A stretch of DNA of 64,000 nt. Origin: Akkermansiaceae bacterium (GTDB lineage: Bacteria; Verrucomicrobiota; Verrucomicrobiia; Verrucomicrobiales; Akkermansiaceae). Below, in pieces: positions 1 through 8,065 of this stretch. A program made the translations under genes and the position numbers. The stretch spans positions 1 to 64,000 of the forward strand of contig JANXMQ010000177.1 of NCBI GenBank assembly GCA_025354565.1, in the 5' to 3' direction. Each line of letters opens with the position of its first letter. Position 1 is the first letter of the stretch. The notes beneath the pieces were generated by a model. That model did no database searches. It had not been told where the DNA came from and saw only the letters and a program-made list of their open reading frames with translations.

Positions 1-153
1 TTTCCCGTCCCATTCCAGAAACATTCCGTCGCCACTCCAGCCCTCGCGGCTGCGGGCGATGGCGACAACTTCTTTGCCACGGCGGGCATAATAGCGGGTG
101 AGGTAGCGGCCGAGGAAGCCATTGGCTCCAAAAATCACGATAACAGGGTTCAT
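1..153 (-). CDS. TIGR01777-type NAD(P)-dependent epimerase, N-terminal part
   Basis: Only the first 51 codons lie in the window; the gene runs off its left edge. Translation from the ATG at 153 starts MNPVIVIFGANGFLGRYL, a beta strand followed by the Gly-x-x-Gly-x-x-Gly dinucleotide-binding loop of an extended short-chain dehydrogenase. The following residues (RRGKEVVAIARS, then GDGMFLEWDG) resemble the TIGR01777/YfcH (SDR39U1) group, whose second strand is followed by a W-D-G segment. The substrate of that group is unknown. It lies 22 bases downstream of the small membrane protein gene on the same strand and is probably cotranscribed with it and the GbsR-like regulator. The family call is from the N-terminus only. 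Confidence 0.7.
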   Translation of the reverse strand, partial: MNPVIVIFGANGFLGRYLTRYYARRGKEVVAIARSREGWSGDGMFLEWDGK

Positions 154-175
154 AAATGGATGTTGGTTAGAGTAT

Positions 176-589
176 TCATGGATGGCGGGGTTCAGGCTTT
201 TTGAAAATGTTTCCAGCAGGTGGCAATGGAGGCGGCGCTTGATCCCAAGTCGCACGTTTCCGCATTTTTGTGAAGACGAGGAGGTTGAAGAAATGCATAC
301 CACCGAGGACTAACAAAATCACCCCGAGCTTGCCGCTGAGCGCCTCGAAAATCCCGCGAATCTCATGCACTTCATCGGCCAATTTGAGGTAAAGTGAGAC
401 AAAACCGAAATTCACCAGATAGAAGCCCACCACGAGCAATTGGTTCACACTGTCCGCCAAGGACTCGTTGCCGTGGAAGCAATCCACCAGAAAGATCCGG
501 CCGTTCCGGAACAAATTCCGCGCCACCCAGATCGTGAGTGGCAGCGCGATCATTAAATAGAGTCCATAGGTTGTTACGGTTGCATTCAT
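176..589 (-). CDS. Small integral membrane protein, unknown function
   Basis: A 137-residue protein with three to four hydrophobic stretches, at about residues 5-22, 50-68 and 85-105. It has a basic, proline-rich cytoplasmic-type tail (AQAPPPLPPAGN-like, ending KKPEPRHP). I do not recognise a named family. A charged segment between the helices (VDCFHGNESLADSVNQ) is likely a loop. It sits between the GbsR/MarR-type regulator upstream and the TIGR01777 epimerase downstream, all on the minus strand, so it is probably part of the regulator's operon. An inverted repeat at 627-650 lies just upstream of its ATG. Confidence 0.7.
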   Translation of the reverse strand: MNATVTTYGLYLMIALPLTIWVARNLFRNGRIFLVDCFHGNESLADSVNQLLVVGFYLVNFGFVSLYLKLADEVHEIRGIFEALSGKLGVILLVLGGMHFFNLLVFTKMRKRATWDQAPPPLPPAGNIFKKPEPRHP

Positions 590-626
590 GTTGTGACTTT
601 TCTTATTTTTGTTTTCATCTATTTCG

Positions 627-650
627 ATCTTTCAGAAAATTATGAAAGAT
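627..650. promoter_or_regulatory. Inverted repeat ATCTTTCA-N8-TGAAAGAT
   Basis: A perfect 8-base inverted repeat with an 8-base AT-rich spacer lies between the regulator gene (ending at 669) and the membrane protein gene (starting at 589). Its half-site core TTTCA/TGAAA is shared with the palindrome at 1193-1212 in front of the regulator. It could be a second operator of that regulator, or an intercistronic hairpin. No T-tract supporting a terminator on the minus strand is obvious. Confidence 0.45.
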
Positions 651-668
651 AGCAGCAAAAAAAATTAT

Positions 669-1190
669 TTACCCAAGCAGTTTGGTGGCGAGTTGAACCG
701 CGAATCCGTATTTCAGCGATGAAACCCGGTCCGCCATCTTCGAGGCAAATCCAACAAATTCTTCAAGCTGGCGCATTTGCTCGTGAAAAGCCTTGCCCTC
801 AGTCGAATCAATCTCCCGGCTTTCTTCGGCATACTTATGGAGGATTGCGAGAGCTGGCTCGATTTCCCGGCGTTTCCGTTCGCGGGCGACGATGGTGAAA
901 ATTTGCCACACATCCTTCTCAGCCTCAAAAAACTCGCGCCGCTCACCTTTTTTCACGACGACTCGAATCAGACCCCACGCGACCAGTTCCTTGAGATTCG
1001 TGTGGGCATTCCCACGGCTGATTTCCAAGTCCTCCATCACCTCGTCCGTTGTCATCGGTTGCGGCGCGGTCATCAGCAACGCGTGGATCTGAGCCATCGT
1101 CCGATTGATCCCCCACTGCGTTCCAAGCGCGCCCCACTGCGAGACGAACTCGTCTCTCGCTTGCTTGAGCTTTGTCGCTTCGGTGGTCAC
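669..1190 (-). CDS. GbsR/MarR-family transcriptional regulator
   Basis: A 173-residue winged-helix protein starting at a GTG codon. The N-terminus (FVSQWGALGTQWGINRTMAQ) is typical of the GbsR branch of MarR regulators. The helix-turn-helix occupies about residues 40-80 (MTTDEVMEDLEISRGNAHTN, then LKELVAWGLIRVV), followed by a wing with charged residues KKGERREFFEAE. The C-terminal half is a helical dimerization region. Family members respond to choline or osmotic signals in Bacillus, but many have unknown ligands; no choline genes are nearby. It is divergent from dnaE and lies upstream of the membrane protein and epimerase genes, which it probably controls together with itself. Confidence 0.85.
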   Translation of the reverse strand: MTTEATKLKQARDEFVSQWGALGTQWGINRTMAQIHALLMTAPQPMTTDEVMEDLEISRGNAHTNLKELVAWGLIRVVVKKGERREFFEAEKDVWQIFTIVARERKRREIEPALAILHKYAEESREIDSTEGKAFHEQMRQLEEFVGFASKMADRVSSLKYGFAVQLATKLLG

Positions 1191-1192
1191 TG

Positions 1193-1212
1193 TTTTCAGT
1201 TAATTCTGAAAA
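1193..1212. promoter_or_regulatory. Candidate GbsR-type operator, TTTTCAG-N6-CTGAAAA
   Basis: A perfect 7-base inverted repeat with a 6-base TTAATT spacer. It sits directly upstream of the GTG start of the regulator gene and within the divergent promoter region shared with dnaE. Position and symmetry fit an autoregulatory site for a dimeric winged-helix protein. The assignment to this regulator is inference. Confidence 0.5.
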
Positions 1213-1304
1213 ATCGAAAAGGCAAGAGAAATTTTTAAGATTCAGGCATTCACGGGTCCTGCCGCTTGCGGTCTGACGCGGGATCGCTAGCGTCGGGCCG
1301 TCTG

Positions 1305-4300
1305 ATGTCCGATTCCTTCGTCCACCTCCACCTGCATACGGAATTTTCTCTGCTCGACGGCATGATCCGCACCAAGGATCTCGCCAAACGCGCCGCCGAA
1401 CTCGGCATGCCCGCCGTCGCCCTTACTGACCACGGCAATCTTTACGGCGCGATTAAATTTTACCAAGATTGCAACAAAGCTGGCGTGAAACCAATCCTCG
1501 GCTGCGAAATTTACCTCGCCCCCGGTGCCATGAATGACAAGCGCGAGGTCGTCGGTCGCAAGCGCTCGACCCACCTGACGCTGTTAGCAGAAACCAACGA
1601 GGGCTGGGCAAATTTAAGCAAGCTCGTCACCAAGGCCAACCTGGAGGGCGTCTATCAGGGCGAGCCGCGCGTGGATTGGGATTCTCTAAAACAGTATTCT
1701 AAAGGTATTATCTGCCTAACAGGCTGCATCTCCGGTCCGGTGAATGAGTGGCTATTGTTAGGCGACGAAGACAAGGCCCGTGAAACTTTGATGGATCTCG
1801 TTAGAATATACGGCCAGGACAACACCTTCATCGAGCTCCACAATCACGGCCTCGAACCGCAGCGCCTCGTCACTACCACTTTGCTCAAGTTCGCCACGGA
1901 ACTTGACCTCAAGATCGTGGCCGCAAACGATGTCCATTTCCTCCATCAGGCCGATCATGAGGCGCACGACGTGATGATTTGCATCGGCACAGGAAATTTG
2001 GTCATCGACGAAAACCGGACTCACTACAGCACCGCGGTATATTTCAAAACACCGGCCCAAATGCGCACGCTTTTCGCCGATGTTCCCGGTGCCTGCGATG
2101 CGACGTTAGAAATCGCGGAGCGCTGCAACGTCACCCTGAAACTCGACTCGACCAGCTCGGAGAAATATCCGCAGTTCGGCACGCCCGACGGCAGCCCACG
2201 GGAGGAATACCTCATGAAAGTCTGCCGCGATGGCCTCGTGAAACGCTATGGCGAATTACGCGCGGTGGAGCCGGAAATCGCGGAACGCCTGAAGTACGAA
2301 GTCGATACGATCAACAAACTGGGCTTCGCGTCCTACTTCCTCATCACCGCAGATTTCATCCAATGGGCACGCGACAATGACATTCCCGTCGGCCCCGGCC
2401 GGGGGTCTGCGGCGGGCTCACTGGCCTCTTACGCCATGGGCATCACCGACATTTGCCCGTTGCGCTTCGGCCTGTTATTCGAACGTTTCCTCAACCCGGA
2501 ACGCGTCAGCCCGCCCGACGTCGATATCGACTTCTGCCAGAGCCGACGCACTGAGGTCATCGCCTACGTCCGGAAAAAATACGGTGAGCGGAGCGTTTCC
2601 CACATCATCACCTACGGCAAACTCGGTGCGAAGAGCGTCCTGCGCGACGTCTGCCGCGTGATGGGGATTTCCTACGGCGAGGGCGACCGCATCGCCAAAC
2701 TCATTGAGGCGAAACCGGACGCCACCCTCGCCAAGGAATACGAAACCAAGCCCGAACTGAAGGAACTCATCGAAAGCAGTTCCACTTATCAGCAACTCTG
2801 GAGTTACGCCACCAAGCTCGAAGGCCTAGCCCGCAACGTCGGCGTCCATGCCGCCGGTGTCGTCATCGGTGACCGGCCGCTCGACGAACACGTCCCGCTA
2901 ACACGAGGAAATGAGGGCGAAGTCGTCACCCAATATGACATGAAGGCCATCACCGATGTCGGCCTTCTCAAGATGGACTTCCTCGGCCTGAAAAACCTAA
3001 CAGTCATCCAGGAAGCCGTACAGCACATCCGCAAGCACACCCCGGATTTCACGATTGAAAATGTCTCACTGGAGGATTGGAAAACCTTCGAGCTGCTCAA
3101 CCGCGGCGAGACGATGGGCGTGTTCCAGCTTGAATCCGGCGGCATGGTCGAGACCTGTCGCAAGTATGCCATCGAGAAAATCGACGACATCATCGACCTT
3201 CTCGCCGTCTATCGTCCCGGAGCCATGCAGTTCATCGACCAGATGCTCGATGTGAAAAAAGGCCGCACCCGCGCGATGTATGAGCACCCACTGTTAGAAA
3301 CTGTCTGCGGCGATACCTTTGGCGTCATGATCTATCAGGAACAGGTCCAGAACGCCGCCAAGGTGCTCGCCGGATACTCGCTCGGCGGTGCCGACCTTCT
3401 CCGCCGCGCAATGGGCAAGAAAGACCCGGTGGAGATGGAGAAGCAGCGGGCGAAATTCGTCGAGGGTGCGGAGAAGACGAACAACATTGGCAAGAAGCTG
3501 GCGGACCAGATTTTCGACAAGATCGCCATGTTTGCGGGTTACGGTTTTAACAAATCCCACTCCGCCTGCTACGGCCATATATCCTACTGGACCGCCTATC
3601 TGAAAGCGAACCACCCGGTCGAGTTCATGGCCGCCCTGTTATCTAACGAAATCCACAACACCGACAAGATCGGCGTCTTCGTATCCGAGTGCCATCGCAT
3701 GGGTCTGGAAATCCTGCCACCGGATCTCAATGCGTCGCAGCTCCGCTTTTCTCCCGAAGTCTTACCTAACAATTCCAAAGGCGTGCGCTACGGCCTCGCT
3801 GCCATCAAGAACTGCGGCGAGGGAGCTATGGCCATCGCCATCGAAGACCGCGGGAAAAACGGGAAATTCATCTCGCTCGATGATTTCGCCTCGCGCCTCG
3901 ATTCCAAGGTCGTTAACAAGCGCATCCTCGAAAATCTCGCCAAGGCTGGCGCGCTCGACTGGACCGGCGAAACCCGCGCCGGGATGTTTGCCCGCCTCGA
4001 ACAAGTCGTCGCCTCCGCCTCGTCCGCCCAGCGCGACCGCGCATCCGGACAGGTTTCCATGTTCGATTCCATGGAATTTTCCGCCCCCGTCGCGAAAACC
4101 AAATCCAAGCATTCATCCACACCGAGCATCGAGGAATGGACCAAGGAAGAACGCCTCGCTCACGAAAAGGAACTCCTCGGTTTCTATGTCACCGGCCATC
4201 CGCTCGACAAGTTCCGCAGCGTGATCGACTCCAGTAAATACCACCGGATTGGCCTCATCGACGAACTCGATCTATCCAATCCTCGCGAGCGTTTTCCCTT

Positions 4301-4784
4301 CGCCGGCATGGTCCGCTCACTGGATGCGAAAACCACCAAAACCGGCAAGCCCTTCGGCGTGCTCGTGCTTGAGGATTTCACTGGCAGCAGCGAGATCATG
4401 CTCTGGGGCGAGACCTTCGTCCCATCCCGGGATGCTGGATTGTTAGAAGCGGGAAAAATTATCCGCCTGAAATGCGGGGTCCAGGCCGACGACCGTACCG
4501 GTGGCCGCCGCCTGACCGGCTACGAACTCGCCGAACTCAAGCCGAAGCGCACCGCCGCGAATACCAAAGGTCCGCTGGAACTCATGCTCTGGACGACCCG
4601 CCATAGCGAACGAGACCTGATAGAAATCAAACTCGCCCTCACCAACCACCCCGGCACCACGCCCGTCCTGCTGCATTTCCAGAATAGCGCTGGCCGCCGC
4701 ATCACCGTCGCGGCGGGCGAATCTTTCGGCATCACCCGCAACGAAGCACTCGAAGAAGCCCTGGGCCGCTGGCTGGAAGAGTGA
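1305..4784 (+). CDS. dnaE: DNA polymerase III subunit alpha
   Basis: The replicative polymerase, about 1159 residues from the ATG at 1305 (MSDSFVHLHLHTEFSLLDGM). The open frame extends 13 codons upstream to 1266, but the conserved PHP domain begins right at MSDSF. PHP metal-binding residues are visible in HLHLHTEFSLLDG and in ALTDHGNLYG. The palm carries PPDVDIDFCQ with D405 and D407, and the third catalytic aspartate is D558 in KMDFLGL, matching E. coli D401/D403/D555. A helix-hairpin-helix region, an OB fold (FAGMVRSLDAKTTKTGKPFG) and a shortened C-terminus follow. Length matches DnaE1. It is divergent from the GbsR-like gene and about 110 bases upstream of nrdR. Confidence 0.97.
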   Translation: MSDSFVHLHLHTEFSLLDGMIRTKDLAKRAAELGMPAVALTDHGNLYGAIKFYQDCNKAGVKPILGCEIYLAPGAMNDKREVVGRKRSTHLTLLAETNEGWANLSKLVTKANLEGVYQGEPRVDWDSLKQYSKGIICLTGCISGPVNEWLLLGDEDKARETLMDLVRIYGQDNTFIELHNHGLEPQRLVTTTLLKFATELDLKIVAANDVHFLHQADHEAHDVMICIGTGNLVIDENRTHYSTAVYFKTPAQMRTLFADVPGACDATLEIAERCNVTLKLDSTSSEKYPQFGTPDGSPREEYLMKVCRDGLVKRYGELRAVEPEIAERLKYEVDTINKLGFASYFLITADFIQWARDNDIPVGPGRGSAAGSLASYAMGITDICPLRFGLLFERFLNPERVSPPDVDIDFCQSRRTEVIAYVRKKYGERSVSHIITYGKLGAKSVLRDVCRVMGISYGEGDRIAKLIEAKPDATLAKEYETKPELKELIESSSTYQQLWSYATKLEGLARNVGVHAAGVVIGDRPLDEHVPLTRGNEGEVVTQYDMKAITDVGLLKMDFLGLKNLTVIQEAVQHIRKHTPDFTIENVSLEDWKTFELLNRGETMGVFQLESGGMVETCRKYAIEKIDDIIDLLAVYRPGAMQFIDQMLDVKKGRTRAMYEHPLLETVCGDTFGVMIYQEQVQNAAKVLAGYSLGGADLLRRAMGKKDPVEMEKQRAKFVEGAEKTNNIGKKLADQIFDKIAMFAGYGFNKSHSACYGHISYWTAYLKANHPVEFMAALLSNEIHNTDKIGVFVSECHRMGLEILPPDLNASQLRFSPEVLPNNSKGVRYGLAAIKNCGEGAMAIAIEDRGKNGKFISLDDFASRLDSKVVNKRILENLAKAGALDWTGETRAGMFARLEQVVASASSAQRDRASGQVSMFDSMEFSAPVAKTKSKHSSTPSIEEWTKEERLAHEKELLGFYVTGHPLDKFRSVIDSSKYHRIGLIDELDLSNPRERFPFAGMVRSLDAKTTKTGKPFGVLVLEDFTGSSEIMLWGETFVPSRDAGLLEAGKIIRLKCGVQADDRTGGRRLTGYELAELKPKRTAANTKGPLELMLWTTRHSERDLIEIKLALTNHPGTTPVLLHFQNSAGRRITVAAGESFGITRNEALEEALGRWLEE

Positions 4785-4815
4785 TGTCGGTATTTCCTGA
4801 AAATTTTCTAGATAC

Positions 4816-4834
4816 CTACTAAATATGTCGTAGT
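4816..4834. promoter_or_regulatory. Dyad CTACTA-N7-CGTAGT upstream of nrdR
   Basis: A 19-base imperfect dyad in the AT-rich dnaE-nrdR spacer. Its internal ACTA...GTAGT symmetry resembles operators of BlaI/MecI-type repressors. The same CTACTA-N7-CGTAGT layout recurs at 15034-15052, upstream of the window's BlaI-like gene. A role as operator is inferred; a role as a promoter element cannot be excluded. Confidence 0.35.
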
Positions 4835-4896
4835 TTTTGGATTGACGCTACCAGATGGAGGACTAAGATCCGCGACGTTGCATCTCCCAACCGTCC

Positions 4897-5388
4897 ATGC
4901 GTTGCGTCCAATGTGGTTCTCTCAAAGACAAGGTTATCGACTCCCGGTCGGCGAAGGACGGGACCTCGATCCGTCGTCGTCGCGAGTGCTTGAAGTGCGC
5001 TTACCGCTACACGAGCTACGAGCAGATCGAGCGCACCGAGTTGCGCGTGGTGAAAAGGGATGGCACGCGGGAAGCTCTCAACCGCGAGAAACTCATGAGC
5101 GGCCTGATCAAGGCCTGCGAGAAACGTCCGGTGCCGATGGATCGTCTGGACCGCGCGGTGGAGGAAATTCTAACCGACCTGCACAAGGACCACGTGAGCG
5201 AGGTACCGTCCGCCAACATCGGCGGCAAGGTGATGGACAAGCTCCATCAGATCGATCCAGTCGCCTACGTCCGCTATGTTTCGGTTTACCGCCAGTTCGA
5301 GGATGTGAACGAATTCATCCAGGAAATCCAATCTCTCTCCCGCCGAGCCGCCCGCGATCCCTTCCAACGACGTTTGTTCAAGGACTGA
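4897..5388 (+). CDS. nrdR: Transcriptional repressor NrdR
   Basis: A 163-residue NrdR, the nucleotide-sensing repressor of ribonucleotide reductase genes. Zinc-ribbon cysteines are C3, C6, C31 and C34 (MRCVQCGS, RRRRECLKCAYRYTSYE). The ATP-cone spans about residues 49-139 (VVKRDGTREALNREKL through DPVAYVRYVSVYRQF). Length and arrangement are standard for the family. No nrd genes occur in the window, so its targets lie elsewhere. The gene starts about 60 bases after a CTACTA-N7-CGTAGT dyad. No clear Shine-Dalgarno sequence precedes the ATG; a GGAGGA about 40 bases upstream is too far to act in the usual way. Confidence 0.95.
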   Translation: MRCVQCGSLKDKVIDSRSAKDGTSIRRRRECLKCAYRYTSYEQIERTELRVVKRDGTREALNREKLMSGLIKACEKRPVPMDRLDRAVEEILTDLHKDHVSEVPSANIGGKVMDKLHQIDPVAYVRYVSVYRQFEDVNEFIQEIQSLSRRAARDPFQRRLFKD

Positions 5389-5413
5389 AATTTTTCCCCG
5401 CCAAAGCCATCCT

Positions 5414-5986
5414 GTGATCTCCCTCATCGGCAATCGCCCTGCATTACAAATCGGTCGCTATCAAGTGATCGACTACGACACCGCGTGGCTGGATGACGCC
5501 CTGCGCCGGGCCGCGCTGGCGGCGGAGCATGAGGATTTTCCCTTCGTCGAGGAGATCCGCGGCGGCATCGTGAAATACTTGGAAACCAAGTGTCCACTCA
5601 AGCTGCTGCACTTGGATGATCTCTTCGACCGGATGCGGAAAATGCTGGTGAAAATCGGCTGCGAGCGGATCGCGGAGAAACTCGAACCACTCGCCCCGCC
5701 AGTCACCGTCTCGCTGGTCCGTGCGGCGATGGAGGCGGGAAATGGTTTTGAACTGGCATTTTTCGAGACCCTGCGCATCGAGCTCGGCGACCTCCGCGCT
5801 GCCGGGGCTGAGGAGATTCGTTTCACCGGCTTGAAGGAAAGCTCGCTGATTCTGCGCGGCAGGGTAAAGTGGAACAAGCACTGCGAAAGCTTGCTTTCAG
5901 AGATTGAGGCGTTCCTCAAAGCGTGGGAGCGCGAAACACCTGAAAACGATCGAGTCCGACAATTGTGCGTCGAAAGCGAGTCCTGA
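5414..5986 (+). CDS. Conserved-looking protein of unknown function, 3' end apparently replaced
   Basis: A 190-residue soluble protein starting at GTG, 25 bases after nrdR. I do not recognise a family. The middle is helical (LDDALRRAALAAEHEDFPF, then a YLETK segment and a DRMRKMLVKIGCERIAEKL stretch), weakly reminiscent of ATP-cone proteins. The C-terminal residues SEIEAFLKAWERE (5898-5936) recur almost exactly at 8068-8105 on the far side of the restriction-modification island. The last 16 or so residues and the following 100 bases look unlike the upstream sequence. This suggests that the island joined at the 3' end of this gene and supplied a new terminus. Confidence 0.7.
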   Translation: MISLIGNRPALQIGRYQVIDYDTAWLDDALRRAALAAEHEDFPFVEEIRGGIVKYLETKCPLKLLHLDDLFDRMRKMLVKIGCERIAEKLEPLAPPVTVSLVRAAMEAGNGFELAFFETLRIELGDLRAAGAEEIRFTGLKESSLILRGRVKWNKHCESLLSEIEAFLKAWERETPENDRVRQLCVESES

Positions 5987-6065
5987 TGAGGGACGATGAA
6001 GTGCTTTTGCGACCGTCACATACTTACTCCAGAGAGTGCAAGGTTTTGATACTACGAATTTTGTT

Positions 6066-6099
6066 TTGACACAAGCACGCAAAGTGTTCAAATAAACAC
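6066..6099 (+). promoter_or_regulatory. Methyltransferase promoter with overlapping palindrome; possible leaderless start
   Basis: TTGACA at 6066-6071 is followed after 17 bases by CAAATA at 6089-6094, a usable -10 element. The expected transcription start, about 7 bases on, falls on or next to the ATG at 6101. There is no Shine-Dalgarno sequence, so the message may be leaderless. A perfect inverted repeat GTGTT-N6-AACAC (6084-6099) brackets the -10, an ideal place for a repressor or for autoregulation by the methyltransferase. Regulation is inferred. Confidence 0.5.
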
Positions 6100-6100
6100 C

Positions 6101-7231
6101 ATGAAAAAACTTACATCGATAGAGTTGTTTTCGGGAGCCGGTGGCCTCGCGCTCGGTTTGCATGATGCCGGATTCAAGCATGAGGCGCTATACGAATGGA
6201 ATGCTTCGGCGGTTGAAACGTTGCTTTACAATCAGGCGATGGGATATCCGGCATTGAAAGGATGCTCGATTACGCGCGCCAATGTGCGGACCGTGGATTT
6301 CAAAAGGCATCAGGGCGTCGATCTCGTGGCAGGCGGACCTCCTTGCCAGCCGTTTTCCATGGGTGGAAAGGCGGCAGGCATGAACGACGTTAGGGACATG
6401 TTTCCTCAAGCGATCCGCGCGGTTGCGGAAATTCAGCCGCGCGCGTTCATTTTTGAGAATGTTAGAGGACTTCTCCGGCCTGCTTTTTCCAACTACGTTG
6501 AATTCATCCGCCTCCAGATGGAGTTTCCGTCGTTCCCCATTTCCGACAACATCAATTGGGATCAGAATCTAGCGCGCCTGCAACGCCACAAGGAACGGAT
6601 GGGGGATGCGGCCGAAGGGCTTCGCTATCGGGTGCATGTTCATCAGGCAAATGCTGCGAATTATGGAGTGCCACAACAACGGCATCGGGTCTTTTTTGTT
6701 GGTTTCCGTTCCGATGTCGAAACCGAATGGTTCTTTCCGGAAGAAACACATTCGGAGTCGAGGCTTATCAATGATCGGGAAACGACCACTAAGTTTGACA
6801 AAACCCTGCCTTGGGTGACCTTGTCTGAAAGAATTGGCGATCTACCAGATCCCTCGCGGACGGCGGCAAAGAAGCACCTAAACCATGTCCTTCAGGAGGG
6901 AGCTAAGGCCTATCCAGGGCACACAGGCAGTCCGTTGGATCGCCCGGCCAAAGCATTGAAAGCTGGCGCGCATGGCGTGCCTGGCGGGGAAAATATGATT
7001 GCCTATCCCGATGGCTCGGTGAGATACTTAACTGTCCGAGAAAGTGCACGGGTGCAAACTTTTCCGGATAATTATGCCTTTCTTGGCAGCTGGACTGAAG
7101 CGATGCGCCAGTTGGGAAACGCGGTCCCGGTCGAACTTGCCAGAATTGTTGGACGCTCTGTCGCCCGCGCGCTAACTCGAGATTCCACCAACAAGGTGCG
7201 TGTCGCTCGCGAGGAGGTCTTGAAATCCTGA
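6101..7231 (+). CDS. DNA (cytosine-5) methyltransferase of a type II restriction-modification system
   Basis: A 376-residue C5 methyltransferase that transfers a methyl group from SAM to cytosine in its target site. Motif I is IELFSGAGGLALGL (residues 7-20). Motif IV is GGPPCQPFS with nucleophile C82. Motif VI is FENVRG (E119). Motif VIII is NYGVPQQRHRVFFVG, and motif X contains GNAVP. All catalytic motifs are intact. The variable target-recognition region lies between about residues 205 and 290. It is followed 78 bases later by a GIY-YIG nuclease gene, so it is the protective partner. Base composition is visibly lower in GC than the flanking dnaE and ABC-F genes, consistent with transfer. 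Confidence 0.95.
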   Translation: MKKLTSIELFSGAGGLALGLHDAGFKHEALYEWNASAVETLLYNQAMGYPALKGCSITRANVRTVDFKRHQGVDLVAGGPPCQPFSMGGKAAGMNDVRDMFPQAIRAVAEIQPRAFIFENVRGLLRPAFSNYVEFIRLQMEFPSFPISDNINWDQNLARLQRHKERMGDAAEGLRYRVHVHQANAANYGVPQQRHRVFFVGFRSDVETEWFFPEETHSESRLINDRETTTKFDKTLPWVTLSERIGDLPDPSRTAAKKHLNHVLQEGAKAYPGHTGSPLDRPAKALKAGAHGVPGGENMIAYPDGSVRYLTVRESARVQTFPDNYAFLGSWTEAMRQLGNAVPVELARIVGRSVARALTRDSTNKVRVAREEVLKS

Positions 7232-7309
7232 TTCGGAAGAAATGGGGAAATTGCTAGAAGTCACGAAAGTTGTTGCCAGAGGGCTGGGCGAAACGCTGGA
7301 TTCTCATAG

Positions 7310-8041
7310 ATGCACGCACTCTACAGTTTCGATTTTCTCGACACGATTTCAAAACAGCTCCAAGAGAGGCTGGATGAACTGGATGTGACCATTCTGAACG
7401 ACGACCAACTTGCCGGATTGGAATTTTTTCAGCATGAGAACATTCGTAAACAAGGTGTGTATGTCATTCATTACGAAGATACTCCGAAATACATTGGTAA
7501 GGCCAACAATGTGGCGGAACGGCTCAAGCAGCACTTTAAAAAACTGACCGGTCGACAGCACATCGATCCGCTTAAAATTGGCTACAAATGCCTTTTGTTG
7601 GATAGAAGCATGAGCACGGCGGCGAACGAGGATCTTCTCATCGAGAAGTACAGGGAGATTCATTCAGGTCTGTGGAATGGACAGGGATTTGGGCCCAAAG
7701 ACCCGGGTAAGGAACGCGATACGACCGCACTAGGGTCTTTTGATCAGTCACATCCCATCCGCTTGGATTTCCTGCAGGACAATGTCGATGACGTGGAAAC
7801 GGTGAAATCTCTCTGCAAAAAACTAAAAACCGGATTGCCATACGTTTTTCGTTACGAGGTGAATCGACGTCGCGAGGAATCAATCGAATTGGCTGGTGTG
7901 GAGCGTTATCCTAAGTCGCTGGTTCAAGCCTTGATCAATCATTTAGGCGATGGTTGGCGTGGAGCTGTCTTAAGCTATGGAATCGTCATTTATGAGAATC
8001 AGAAAGATTATCTATTTGGCGAAATAATTGATCCTGAGTAA
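7310..8041 (+). CDS. Eco29kI-like GIY-YIG restriction endonuclease
   Basis: A 243-residue nuclease. The GIY-YIG core is QGVYVIHY (Y51) followed by KYIGKA (Y61), then ERLKQHF giving R71 and H75. A later NEDLLIEKY supplies a likely metal-binding E107, and LWNGQGFGPKDPGKER supplies N123 and the G-F-G-x-x-D-P-G signature seen in Eco29kI relatives. Known members of that family are about 210-220 residues and Eco29kI itself cuts CCGCGG. Shared specificity here is only a guess. The methyltransferase is immediately upstream, completing a type II system. A short unlikely reading frame starts at 7242 in the spacer. Composition is AT-richer than the surroundings. Confidence 0.85.
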   Translation: MHALYSFDFLDTISKQLQERLDELDVTILNDDQLAGLEFFQHENIRKQGVYVIHYEDTPKYIGKANNVAERLKQHFKKLTGRQHIDPLKIGYKCLLLDRSMSTAANEDLLIEKYREIHSGLWNGQGFGPKDPGKERDTTALGSFDQSHPIRLDFLQDNVDDVETVKSLCKKLKTGLPYVFRYEVNRRREESIELAGVERYPKSLVQALINHLGDGWRGAVLSYGIVIYENQKDYLFGEIIDPE

Positions 8042-8065
8042 GTTGGGTCTTTTATGTGCGACCGG

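Noticed and set aside
7242-7390. Short reading frame starting MGKLLEVTKVVARGLGETL between the methyltransferase and nuclease genes
   Set aside because: It runs into the nuclease gene in another frame, has no family resemblance and no ribosome-binding site. A controller protein would need a helix-turn-helix, which is not visible.
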